Shown here piece by piece: positions 14,227 to 25,022 of a stretch of DNA of 64,000 nt (positions are counted from its first letter, which is position 1; the number at the start of each line of letters is the position of its first letter). The position numbers and the translations under genes were made by a program. The stretch is taken from assembly GCA_019400425.1 (NCBI GenBank), contig JAFREE010000130.1, positions 1 through 64,000 on the forward strand, written 5' to 3'. Under the pieces are notes generated by a model that saw only the letters and a program-made list of their open reading frames with translations, was not told the origin of the DNA and ran no database searches. The stretch is from Hymenochaete sp. R1. Its lineage: Eukaryota > Basidiomycota > Agaricomycetes > Hymenochaetales > Hymenochaetaceae.

Positions 14227-15942
14227 ACTGTAAGGGCGAAACAAAAAGACAAAAAGTAACGCAACAGAGGTGGGTGCGGACAGAGCGTACGATGTCGAGA
14301 GGATTTGCCAGTAACCGGTGCCAGTGAAGGGAACTGGAGATTGCGAACGAAACGAACTTAGGTCTCCCAAAACCCTCAACGAAGATTAAATATTAACTTG
14401 AAGTAGATGCCGACTGATACATTAAGATATCTCGTGCCAGTGGGGCTGACCTTTCCGTATGCGAAAGTTCAAGATATCGGGACATGTTGCGTTCGTTCGC
14501 TCTCAAGTAGATCCCATTGATCCGTTAGTTACCAGCTGTCGCACATGATTCTCCTGAGACTGAGGGCAATGAGGTCTTCCATCAAAATACGGCCAAACCT
14601 ACACGGTGTCTATAACTTAGAAGATTCTGTCTTTGAGGCGGAAGAATATGGTCGTTTTGGGCGTTGGCCGGACAATACACTGGCATGCCGTCGTCACGGT
14701 CGGGGCCGGTAGAATGGTCCGAGACAATGTGTATTTCGTCGCAAAAAGGCCGGGCTTCTGTTGCCTGAATGAACTTGAACCCTAATAACCTAAGCACACA
14801 GAATATAGCTCCCAGCTCAAATGAGGCGATCCACGAGCTGAGAGTACCACGGAAACGGCGACAGACGAGGGTTCCGATCAACGCAATCTCATAGCGCGAG
14901 ATGTAGTACCGTCGTAGCGTTGCGGAACATTTTCCAAGTTACCGTTTCGCGGATCGATTGAAGAACCTTTATCCCACAAGCACAGAGACAAAGAGCGCCG
15001 AATCAAATTCCTGGCTTCGAAAGTTGATGGAGAGACATGAAAGAAACCTATCGCGGCCTCAACAAGCCACGTATGAATAAGTCAATACTCTTCTCATTAT
15101 TGGATCTTTGATGAATAATGACTTACAGATATTCCGATGGCATGATGATATCAGCCGAGCGATGATGCCAATAAGAAGAGCAGCCACTGGCAGATGATGC
15201 GAAAGTTGTCGAAAAGAAGAGAATGCATCATTCCGATACTAACTCATATCATATTTGATAGAAGTTGGTGTTATAGTAACTTTTCCTGCGACCCGTCTCG
15301 TTTCGTGAGGGTCGGCCAACTTAACATTCCGAGATCATGGCGACTCATTGCGAATCATCGGTATCGAGGAAGTGAATGTGCTAATGAACGAAAAGCCCAT
15401 CCTAGTGATTGACCGTGATTTCGAAGGATGTTTGCCAGAGTAGATGATATAAATTCCAGCGTCGCAATCTCAAAAGCACTTGAGTCTCTACCTGCGACGT
15501 GGTGGGGACAAAAGTGACGGAGAAGAATCAGAGTCTGAGATTGGCTGAGTCGAGTAGGATCAAGGACTTACACAGTGGATATCTCCTACACTTAGAAGGT
15601 GAAGAAGATCGTAAACAAACGACATGGATACGAATACGTAGACAGCAGTGATGGTGAAAAGTGGTGAAAGGTTAACCGTGTATAATGCAGACAGATATTG
15701 GTGCAAATTCAGAAGAAAAAGGGGGTAGAGTCTCAAACAAAAATGATGATGATGACGATAATGGTATCAATTGGTCGAAGGGGTCAAATATAAAAGACCA
15801 GAAATTATAATAGATATAGAAAGAGGTGCTAGTATTGACGTCGTAGGCGGATAACGAATGGGCGTCAGTATGCAATTCGGGCTAGGGGATGATGTCGAAA
15901 AAGTTTAAAGGTCGCCCAGGTCGAATCGAACTGGCTGTGCAG
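14227..15942. other. Intergenic, no supported gene
   Basis: This 1.7 kb lies between the start of the DUF6533 gene and the 3' end of PEX3, both on the minus strand. A 99-codon minus-strand open frame at 14582-14881 has some hydrophobic character but no ATG near its start and no family resemblance. GAT-rich simple sequence occurs near 15735-15760. Confidence 0.45.
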
Positions 15943-18271
15943 TCAAGACCGTGGCATTCTATCTTCGAACGTCGAATATATAATGGCAGCGAACGAGCGT
16001 GTTTCTCGCAGCTCTAATATGCTCTAGAAAAATAATAAAAAAAGGTCAGATCAATACAGATATAGTAATAAAACACGGAGAAAGAATCGAAGGAAGAGAA
16101 AAGTGACGAGACGCACATCAACAAGCTCATTAGGAACCGTGTTCACCGCCAAATGACTCCACCGCGCCAGCCCAGGCAGCAAACTCGCTAACCTCGGCAC
16201 CTCCATCTCCAAAACATCCTTCTCCCTCCCCGTGCCATCCTCAGCACCTGCAACCCCACCTACACCATCCCCCACGCCGACTCCATATACGTTTCTCCTC
16301 AATCCATCCAACAATACATCCGTCGCGCGATCGAGACTCGCTTCAAGAACGGTCGTGAACGCGGGTGAAATGGCTGCTTGACGGAGGGAGGAGAGTAGAT
16401 AGGTGAAGGCAGAGTCGGAGTCGGAGTTTGGATGGGTAAAAGGGTTCGTCGATGTTGATGATGCTGATGTAGGGAAAGACGAGGAAGAACGGTATGAGGG
16501 TATACCCCCTTCCGCGAGTACGAGGGCGAGCATTTCAGGTGTCGGGGGGATGATGGTCGACAAGAAGCTGAAAGACAAATGTTACGTCGGGAAGATGATA
16601 CGGAAGTGATAAAGTGCTTACTTTATACGTCGTTCAGTGCCTTCATAGGTGATCTCGTGCTCGACTCTCCGCCGAACATCACATATTAATCTGTGGATCT
16701 CCAGCGGCCCAAGCCTCGACTTCAAGGAAACGCTATATTGGCAGACAGTCAGAAAATGCTCTTCAATGACCTTGGATGGCCACAATTGATGATGACTTAC
16801 GATTCGAATACCTCTTCCACACTTTTCCTCACCCGCTCGCCAACATCTTTCCACCCTACATATAGTACCCACCAGCTCAAAGTCAAAAACTTCATCTCTG
16901 TCTCTGGGGACACATACCCCACCCCATCTTCCTCCAGACCATTCAACAGCTCTTCTTCCGCCTCGTCGTCGGGTATCCCGAAAAACAGCGACGACAGTGA
17001 TGCTAGGAGGACTTGTCGCTCACGCGTCCGTTCGTCGCGGTAGAGTTGGATGACGGATTGGATGTATTTCGCACGGCCAATTAGGTTGAGTTGGATGGAG
17101 GTGAGGAGGGAAAGGAGGGTTGTTGAGTAGATTAATGTTAGTGTACGAGTAAACGCTGTTGTTAAATCGTTGGTGAGGAAAACCCGAGAATTGAGAAAGT
17201 AGAAGAAACTTACTCAGTATTTTAATTTCATTCCATAGCTCTGCTTTGGATTTTGAGCTCAGACTTGCAATTTCGAGCCCACTGCCTTCTGAACTCTCCT
17301 AAAGTGTAAAGCCGACGCTCTAAGTTGACTGGATGTACTCGGCCAAATGACCAGACTCATACGTACCCGTTCATTCCCGCTCGTCGAGGCCATAGAATCG
17401 CTCGTGAGCGACTCTGTTAACCTCCCATCTCCACCATCTCCGTTCGATACAGGCGAAACCAAGCTCGTCGAACTCGATGGGCCCGGCATCGATAGTTGAA
17501 GACCTTCTTCGGCTCGAAATTCTGCTGTAACGCCGGCGTTAGACCCGGAAACCTGCGAACTGAACTCGTCGACCCAGCTTTGGGCACTCGTGGACGTTAC
17601 GGAGGCGCTCAATAATGAGACATCATCGACGGCCGCACTATCTCTCGATCCTCCGCCTCGACTGCTCGTACTTGCGTTCGTGTCCGTCGGTGTGCGCTCG
17701 AGACTGGACGGTCTCATCAACTCGAGACTGGACGCGAGACTCGATTCAGATGGTGTTGTTACATGACGCCTCTCGTTCTCAGTGTCTTCGCTTTGTGCTG
17801 ATCTATCGTCTGATCCTGATGAGGCTTCAAGAGCTTGAGACCGTCGTGTCGAGGCTGATGAGCGGGACTTGAGTTCTCGTGTCACGCTCTCTACATCCAT
17901 GCTTGAGATGACAGTGTTTCCAAGTGTAGAAAGATGGGTCATAACTGTGAACACGACATCTTCTTGGTTCTGCTCGAAACGCCGTCGCAGACTGCGATTA
18001 GAGCGAAGGTGACGCCCGAATCGCCGTCGGGTTTAAGACAAAAATTTAGGGCATTTAGAGAATAAGCGGGTAAGTAGGGCTTCAAGAACGAGTCAACGTA
18101 GAATATAACGCACTTTTCCCTGGCTCTTTGAATCCCTGCAGCTTCCTCCCTTGCATCGTCTAATCTCTCGGTTATGTATTTCCCTGCCATATAAACTGTC
18201 CCTGCAACACCAACAGCCGTCGCGAGTCCCCTCCTCCGGTCATAGTAATAACTTCGTATTCGGTCGAACAT
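15943..18271 (-). CDS. PEX3: Peroxisomal biogenesis factor 3 (peroxin-3)
   Basis: PEX3 is a peroxisomal membrane protein that docks the PEX19 chaperone with its membrane cargo and also starts peroxisome formation from the ER. Seven exons (18271-18114, 17991-17367, 17298-17214, 17155-16801, 16732-16622, 16567-16117, 16023-15943) give 621 aa in frame. The N-terminus, YYDRRRGLATAVGVAGTVY then MAGKYITERL, is the basic patch plus membrane anchor typical of the family. Next comes LRRRFEQNQEDVVFTVMTHL, a hallmark PEX3 segment. The middle exon adds about 180 residues of Ser/Thr-rich low complexity, making the protein longer than the usual 380-500 aa. Later blocks include TSIQLNLIGRAKYIQSV and, at the end, SILELRETRSFAAIIYSTFE. 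A simpler model without the insert is excluded because the frame stays open through it. Confidence 0.93.
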
Positions 18272-19395
18272 GAATACAAGCCGTAGTTTCTTCGCAAATT
18301 ACAATGTTGTATGAGTGTGTGCGCCGCAATGAATAACCCGAAGCTATGAGCGAGCGAGCAGAAAACAGGGAGTGAGCACGACGTGCGCGCTCGCTTCTTC
18401 TTCGGGCGTAGTAAAGTGAAGACTCGGACTCGAGAATCACGCGCTTTGGCTTGCTTGTACTTGTGGGTCCACACTTGGGCCCACTCGAAGAATGCCGACC
18501 TCGTCTGGAGAGTATTTCAAAATTGAATACCATAAACCTGTTTTGCAGGTAAGGAACAAAAAGATCATTGATGAGGATCCAGGTCTCTTCATCCTGAAGC
18601 CAGTGCCATGTAGTATTTTAAGACAGGCTCTTCTACTATACAATACTTGAAGCTCAAGCCTGAGAGTGCTGCAGGTAACAGAATTGCAATTAAGGATTTA
18701 CTGACGACTACTGATAGTCGATCGGAGAAAATACGGTCATATTTTGGGAGCAAATAGGAATATTAATCGATCGATGGGCCGCCAGCTAGTGCATACAAAA
18801 TACTACATGAGGCGCTTATTACATCAACCACCGACATGCTTCAAGTTCAAGATCCAACTCAGCCCCTTCGACCGATAATTCCGTTCCTCGAGCTACTACG
18901 ACTGGAGCTGTGGCTTCCTATGCGCAATCAATAGGCCCATAGAGAGGTCCAGTTCCCAGTCCATCCTTACTATGCAAAAAAAGTTTATCCTTTTAAACAA
19001 AGCAAAAGCAAAGCTTACCAGTCCTAACCAATCGAGCCCTTCCGATCCCCATTCTTACCGATCCATACGCGCGGAAAATGGCAACCAGCCCATCGAATAA
19101 ATGCTTTGAAGCGCCCTCGTTCATCGGAGGGTATGCATTCGGCACTTAAGCCGTGCGTACATACAGGCCAGGCCCATATCGAATTCACTTTGCTCGAACT
19201 CGAAAAAGCATTAGTGTAGTGAGTAGCCTATATAAACCCTCGATTGCATCCGCCTACTCGGTCAGAAGACACTTTAACCCTCCGGTTTCAACTCTAAGAG
19301 GAGTGCATCCCACTAGATTCCCAATAGGTATGTATCCTTTTCTCGTTCAATGGCCGTAGACGATGATTATACGTAATTTTAGACAGAAACGGATC
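18272..19395. other. Intergenic with promoter of the coiled-coil gene
   Basis: This 1.1 kb separates divergent genes. Near the right end are a TATA box and a probable 5' untranslated intron (donor GTATGT at 19328, acceptor TTTTAG near 19382). No gene is supported in 18272-19200. Confidence 0.5.
19229..19236 (+). promoter_or_regulatory. TATA box (TATATAAA)
   Basis: A consensus TATATAAA lies 160 bp before the first ATG of the downstream gene. The interval contains a probable untranslated-leader intron, and no ATG was seen in the leader upstream of 19396. Confidence 0.5.
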
Positions 19396-21151
19396 ATGCC
19401 GCTTGTTAAGAAACCAGGAGACCGCCGCAATGTATGTAGTCGTATATCTCTTTTTTTGTGCATCAGCCTTTAATACTCGTCTTAGAGCAAACATTCCGGC
19501 ACGTCGGGGGGCGAGAGTGCCACCGCACCTGTGAGTTTTTTTTTATTGCTACGCACAAAAAAGCGCAACTGAACGGGGAACACAGGTATCAGCGCCACGG
19601 AAGTCATCGCAGGCCGCACCCACGGAGTCCAAGGGGAAGGTGAATTAGCTCCTTTCTTTCTCCTGAATCAGGTAATGGAATTCTCATTGTACTTCAGAAA
19701 CGTGATGAGGCTGGTCAGCAGTCTAGAAAGTCCAGCCTCCATAAGCTCCCGTCCCAGATCCAAACGACGGGAGGTCAAGTGAGTAATCTACTCATTCAAC
19801 ATAAAGAGCACTGTCTTTTGCTCACTGATAAAATACGCCCAGACTACACCTGCTTCGCCTACCGTAGTAAACGATACGCACCAGGAAAGTGAAGTACTTG
19901 CTGTAAGTCCATAGTCTTCGATCAAGTGCAAATTTGTCGCATATTGACTTGAGGCGGATAGAGAACCAAGCCCTCATCCACTACAACAGCAGGAGCAAAG
20001 TCTCAGGCGCTACCGACTCGAACCAAAGGTAATGTCGCAAGCGAGGTGAGTATTGCACTCACTATATAAATCTCGAGATTTTTTTTACTCACGCAACTTG
20101 GTGCAATGTAAAGCAGCAGCAGCCAGAGTCAGTCCGGTCCGGGGCACAGAAAGCTTTATCACGTATCCTCACTGGACCCCTCACCGACGAGCCTTCTTCT
20201 GAGAACACCAAGAACTCCTTGACAAGCTTTGCTTCCTTCGAGAAGGCATCGAAAACTGGTTTGAATCGTGGTATGAAAATGGAGGTGAGTATGCCCAATA
20301 TTTAAACGAGTCTTTACCGAGATTACATTTAAATAATGTAGACTGGGCCCCAGGGGATTGGTCATGAGGAGGAGGCACCGGGGACACCCTTCAAAAAGGT
20401 ATGTGATTATTTCGACCTTGTTATATGCGCGGCCAGGTCTGACTGAAGCTTGATAATGCATCAGAATCCTTCGAGGTCATCGACGATGAATTCGGGTTCG
20501 AGACGCCGAGGCTCCAATCGGGTCGACTCGTACACCGTTCGTTCCCACAAGGACGAAATCCGGGACATGTTAGGTCCGCAACAGAACAAAGCCATCCTCA
20601 ATGAGCTCGCTCACATCGATAGTGACTTCGCCAACGTTCTGCAGTCCGGCCAGAGTATGGTTAGTGTCCTCGGGGCAGTGAGCGACGCGGAATCCATCCT
20701 ACAAACAAAGGAGCGCGAAAGAATCGAGAAGTCGTTGAACTCCCTGAAGGATATCCTCGCACAGAGGCAGGAGTGGATGGACATCGCGAAAGATAATGAG
20801 GATTTCGAGCATGAAAGGCAGCAGCAGATCTACGACGAACTCAACGAGAAGAGGCGCAAGCACAAGAAGGCGGTCAAAAAGCTCATCACTCCGTTGAATA
20901 TCTACATCACTCTCTCCAACGACTCGAAGCTCACGCTCAGTGGGAGCGAGAACGGAGCGAGCAAACATGAGGATAGCGATGATGAGCCGCACACCCGTCC
21001 CAACTTCCTCACGCGCGCCTCTTCCGAGATAATCAGCGCAGTTAGCGATGCTTTTGGGTTTGGCAAGAAAGAAGCGCCGGTGGAAGCGCCGGTGGAAGCG
21101 CCGGGGTCTGTGGATAATTCGATTGATAGTCTGAGTAGCTTGGGCTCTTGA
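19396..21151 (+). CDS. Unrecognised coiled-coil protein, nine phase-0 exons
   Basis: Nine exons (19396-19431, 19486-19530, 19586-19639, 19698-19778, 19843-19902, 19962-20045, 20114-20284, 20342-20398, 20465-21151) join to 424 aa. Every exon is a multiple of three and all eight introns are phase 0 with GT-AG ends. The first 190 residues are Lys/Ser/Thr/Gln-rich and look disordered. The last exon has a helical core, from MLGPQQNKAILNELAHID through ERIEKSLNSLKDILAQRQ and QQQIYDELNEKRRKHKKA, with strong heptad character. It ends with an acidic stretch and a repeated APVE motif. No enzyme or binding motif is visible, and I do not recognise the family. The start is the first ATG after a TATA box and leader intron. 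Confidence 0.75.
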
Positions 21152-21675
21152 ATTCATTCACTTCAAAGCCGCATTGCTCGCACTAACCTAGCCCATATTG
21201 ATAACTATCGAAAAGAGTTTGTTTATGCTATTGCGTTTGAGTTCCTGAGAGGCAATGAACATCAGAAGCACCGAAACAACTGGAGAGTAGCCCCTTTCAT
21301 AGCGGCAGAGCGAAAGGCACGTACTTACTCGTGAAGGGTCTATGATAAAGACAATTGCACTTCAGTACGATGGCCACTGAAAGGAAAATGCCGTAAGTTC
21401 GGCTACTTCTAAAAAGAGCGTACCTATAACGATGCCTCGTATTAGTAAGGATGCAGTTGAGTCGAGGGATACAGGGTGATGGTAGAGAGGTAGTAAAGCG
21501 ATGGAATATTCCTACGACTCCATGATCCGTTGAAGAACCATAAACAAAAAACAAAGACAGGGACAAAGCACGACAACAGAACGAAAGTACGAGACACATT
21601 GCGATTACCTGTAAGTATTTTGGGCGAAAAATAGCAACTAGAACGAATAAGCAAACGGTTTCGGGGAACCACGTC
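21152..21675. other. Convergent 3' intergenic region
   Basis: These 524 bp lie between two convergent stop codons. No gene or repeat was seen; untranslated 3' regions are expected. Confidence 0.6.
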
Positions 21676-23793
21676 TCAGCACTTGATGAAGTTCCCCACT
21701 ATCATGCTCGGAATCCCGACCATGTCTCGCCGAATCGTGAACGAGAAACAACAGCTCACGAACCCATCCTCTTTCTTTTCGTTTTTGTGCCCAGTGCCAG
21801 ACAGAGACTTGCGATGTGAGACAGGCGTATTGTATCCGGATGAGGGAAGGTTGATGAAAGGTTTGTACCGCAGCACGCAGGAGGTCAGAACGGCTTTTTG
21901 TGTCGAGTCAAAGGCGACTTGGCCATATTTCTGGATAAAATTACATGAGCATTTGTCGGGATCTCTGGCAAATGAAGAGGGTAAGGTGAAGTGAGAGACG
22001 TGCCTCCCAGTAGTTGACTGCTGATTCTTCAGCCATCACTTCGTAAATACATATTCGTCCCTAGGATGGTAGAACTTTCAGTTGCGACGATATTCTTGAA
22101 GCGATTTAAGCGTACATCGCGAAGCATATAATCATCCAACCCGACGAGCTCCGCAAACTCTCGGTTTCCTTTATATATTTCGCCTGTCCGCCTCCATAGG
22201 CAGGCAGGGACAGCCATCGCGGAAAATACTCGGTCATAATCAAGAAGTAGCCGCTCAAATGCCTCCTCGATAAATACTAAGTCCTGTAAAATTTGTCAAA
22301 CAAGAAAGTTGTGGCTTCCATGGTCTAAATAGCATCGCTTACCATATCTCGGAGAGTCTGAGCTACCGCCTGGAATTACCGGTTAGCAAGGAAAGTCCCT
22401 GGCAAAAATTTCGGCATATGCTCACTCGGAATTTAGGACGCAGTATCGAAAGCGGTTGCAGTATCTGTTGCTTCGAATCTTGTGAAACGCTATATGAACC
22501 GTCAATATCGCCATAGAATAACCAGTTGCCCATAATTCACTTTCGATCCATCCACTTCGATAACCGGGCATAACCCTTGACATAGTTGTACGGCTTCAAC
22601 AGACCTGCCTCGTACTTAGCTTGAATGACCCGATTGAGCCGCTCATTGGGTGACCCCATCCCTTGGTCAGCAGCTATGAGCAAGAAACGTTCTTTCTTTG
22701 TTGCGGCGGGCAGTATGGGCTGTGAGGCACCCGGGTCTTTTGGCTGCTGTTGCGCTTGCTGCTGGGATTGTATTGTCGATGTGGTAACCGAGTTCTGGTT
22801 CGTCGAATCAACCAGGACTGTCTGAGATTGGGTGGTGGTCGGTCCAGAGGCTGAAGACGCGTCTCGTGGTGCTGGTGCTGGTGCTATGGAGGTGTTACTT
22901 TGACGATTTTCCGAGGCGTTCGACCGTACGGGCTGAGGCTGAGAATCAAAGGCGCTTTGCTGAGCCTGAGAGGTAAGAGAAGGTGCATTACTTGTAGTGT
23001 TTGCACCCGCGTCCTGGCCTTGAGAGTTGAAGAATGATAGCTCGTCCAGATTTTCAAGGAATTCACTACAGTGAAAAAAATTCAGTAAAAATCCAACCCT
23101 ATCGAACGAAAGAGGCTAACGTGAGGAACGAGAACTCGTTGTTGCTAGCTGCTGCGCTGACGGGGAAGCCAAAGTTACTCGTATTTGATCCATTCCAAGG
23201 CATGATGGTTGACGCTTCTGCTCCTAGGCCAAAGTTTTCTTAAGCGTTCGGATTTTGCGTCAGCAGCAAAAGCCAGGTGTTAATGAAAGTACATACGTTG
23301 CAGGCTGCGAGACGTATCACCGCCGTTCGAAGTGAAGGAAGACTCTCCAAGAGCCTCGTCTTGTTTCGACCCAGAACCTGTGCTTACGCTTGCACCCGTG
23401 CCGTGCATTTTGCGTTCGTCGTGGCACAAATGACCAATGTCGCGCTTAACACTTCATGGAAATGTGAGCAGTTCACCAATAGGAACTTGAAGAAACATAC
23501 CAGCGCTTGCATGGCCGACTGTCATCGCAAGTCATATGGCTCCTACGGCAGTATACACACGCATGGTTCACTTTCCTCCTTTTCCCGTTCTTTGACTTCT
23601 TCTTTCCCTCATTCCCGTCATCGTCGTCCTCGTCGTCTACGCGCGAGTTTGATGAATCGTTCCTCGTGATGAAGCTGGTTGAAAGAGGCGAGACGGTTGA
23701 CAGTGCGGGATCTATGGCAAGTTGGGGTGAAATAGAACCTGACGGCATGGGAGCAATGGGTGACTGGTAGTTGCTGTGCTGACTGGTGCCCAT
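21676..23793 (-). CDS. Zn(II)2Cys6 transcription factor, ERT1/AcuK family (gluconeogenesis regulator)
   Basis: ERT1/AcuK proteins activate gluconeogenic genes during growth on non-fermentable carbon. Exon 1 (23793-23501) ends inside a zinc cluster completed by the next exon from 23451. The joined cysteines read CVYCRRSHMTC, SRPCKRC and VKRDIGHLC, spacing C-x2-C-x6-C-x5-C-x2-C-x8-C, with a basic KNGKRRKVNHA before them. The middle is Gln/Ser-rich. The C-terminal PAS-like domain includes PACLWRRTGEIYKGNREFAE, IYEVMAEESAVNYWEKYG, QKAVLTSCVLRYKPFI and CCFSFTIRRDMVGIPSMIVG, all family hallmarks. Exons near the end are 22060-22004 and 21930-21676; the intron between them starts with GC, not GT. Boundaries of the middle exons were not all fixed. 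Product length is roughly 480-500 aa. Confidence 0.88.
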
Positions 23794-25022
23794 TCCGAGG
23801 TCAAGTACGGCAGCGTTCGTTCGCGCTGACTTTTACCGATGCTGGGAGTGTTTCAGGTGCAGTGCCAGCAATGGTCGAAGGATGTCGATGCAGAGCAACC
23901 GTAATGCACTCGGTTTCAGGGAAAACGGAATCGACTAGCCGATGAGTCACATGTCCCTTATTACCCGATTTGAATAAAAAAATGTCCGACAGCTTATTGG
24001 ACGCCAACTTTGCCGAGTACATGCTCACCCCCACCTCTTCGGTCTGAGCTGGGTGTTGGTGGTCCAGGTCCAAGCGGGCAGCCATCGAGTCTTGGGCAGA
24101 GGGGTCGGTATCTGTCGTCTCAAGTACAGGTCCACGCAACCCATCGCCTTCGCTTGAGCAGGGGCCTGGTGTACCGTCCGAGATAGGGTGCTCAAAAGGT
24201 GGTGGCTCGGGGAATGGAGATAGGAAGACGCGGTATACTACGTTTGAGGAGATGAGAATCAGAGGGAAGAAGATGCCGGAGGATAAGGATTGTGTTATCA
24301 TGTGAGAAGCTAGCGAGTGCAAGACAAAGGAAAGGTAGACTTTTTATCTTATGGACCATTAATATTTAAATTTTTTGAATCTTTCGCTTCTGGTATGTCT
24401 TTCCTTGACTTAGTCGTAGTGTTTCTCGGTCAAATCCGAGTTTCTTTTTATTTTTTTATTTTTTCATTACTTTTAAGCTTACTTGAACAAAATCCAGCGT
24501 TTATTGCGTGGCTGTCGTGCATTCGTTCTTTCTAACTACTGGTGAGCACTTAGAAGTAGACAGTCCATGAACACTTAGACGGTGGGTGAACTGTCTTCTC
24601 CCATAACTTAAGCGAAGCCACGCTGAAGAAATGAAGCCACAGAGGGCCTTTTGTTCTTGTGACATAATCACAAATTTCAAACCCAGAACTAGCCGACGAT
24701 AGCCGAGAGACGATAAAACAACGCGCGACGCGACGCGTTCATTGTCCTTCCTCTCCCTCATCATCAATACCATCGCTACCATTCCATAATTCCCGCAATT
24801 TCTTGGATACAGTTTATATCTTGGTCAAACGGAAGGGCTGGAAATTTATATCAAGACGAACTTGATATTCTCATCTCACTACATACTACAACAATCGCAC
24901 ACCACAACACTGAGCCTCCGAGCCCGTCGTCGTACGTCGTTTGCACTCGTTGCTTCCCTACAGCTTTTCGCAGTTGCTGATCATTGTATACATTCTTACC
25001 TACTTTACAGATAATATACACG
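23794..25022. other. Divergent promoter region
   Basis: This 1.2 kb separates the ERT1-like gene (-) from the intronless orphan gene (+) and should contain both promoters. Apart from one weak open frame listed separately, nothing was identified. Confidence 0.5.
23801..24301 (-). CDS. Doubtful open frame upstream of the ERT1-like gene
   Basis: A 166-codon frame opens with ATG at 24301 and stops eight bases before the ERT1-like start codon, on the same strand. Its first 30 residues are hydrophobic (GIFFPLILISSNVVYRVFL); the rest is acidic and Pro-rich without known motifs. It could be a small membrane-anchored protein, a leader open frame of the ERT1-like mRNA, or chance. No splice or promoter evidence decides between these. 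Confidence 0.2.
   Translation of the reverse strand: MITQSLSSGIFFPLILISSNVVYRVFLSPFPEPPPFEHPISDGTPGPCSSEGDGLRGPVLETTDTDPSAQDSMAARLDLDHQHPAQTEEVGVSMYSAKLASNKLSDIFLFKSGNKGHVTHRLVDSVFPETECITVALHRHPSTIAGTAPETLPASVKVSANERCRT

Noticed and set aside
14582..14881. A 99-codon minus-strand frame with hydrophobic segments
   Set aside because: It lacks an ATG at its start, and no exon partners or family resemblance were found.
15900..15950. A GGTCGAATCGAAC stretch resembling a tRNA T-arm
   Set aside because: No matching acceptor stem, anticodon arm or internal A box could be found around it.
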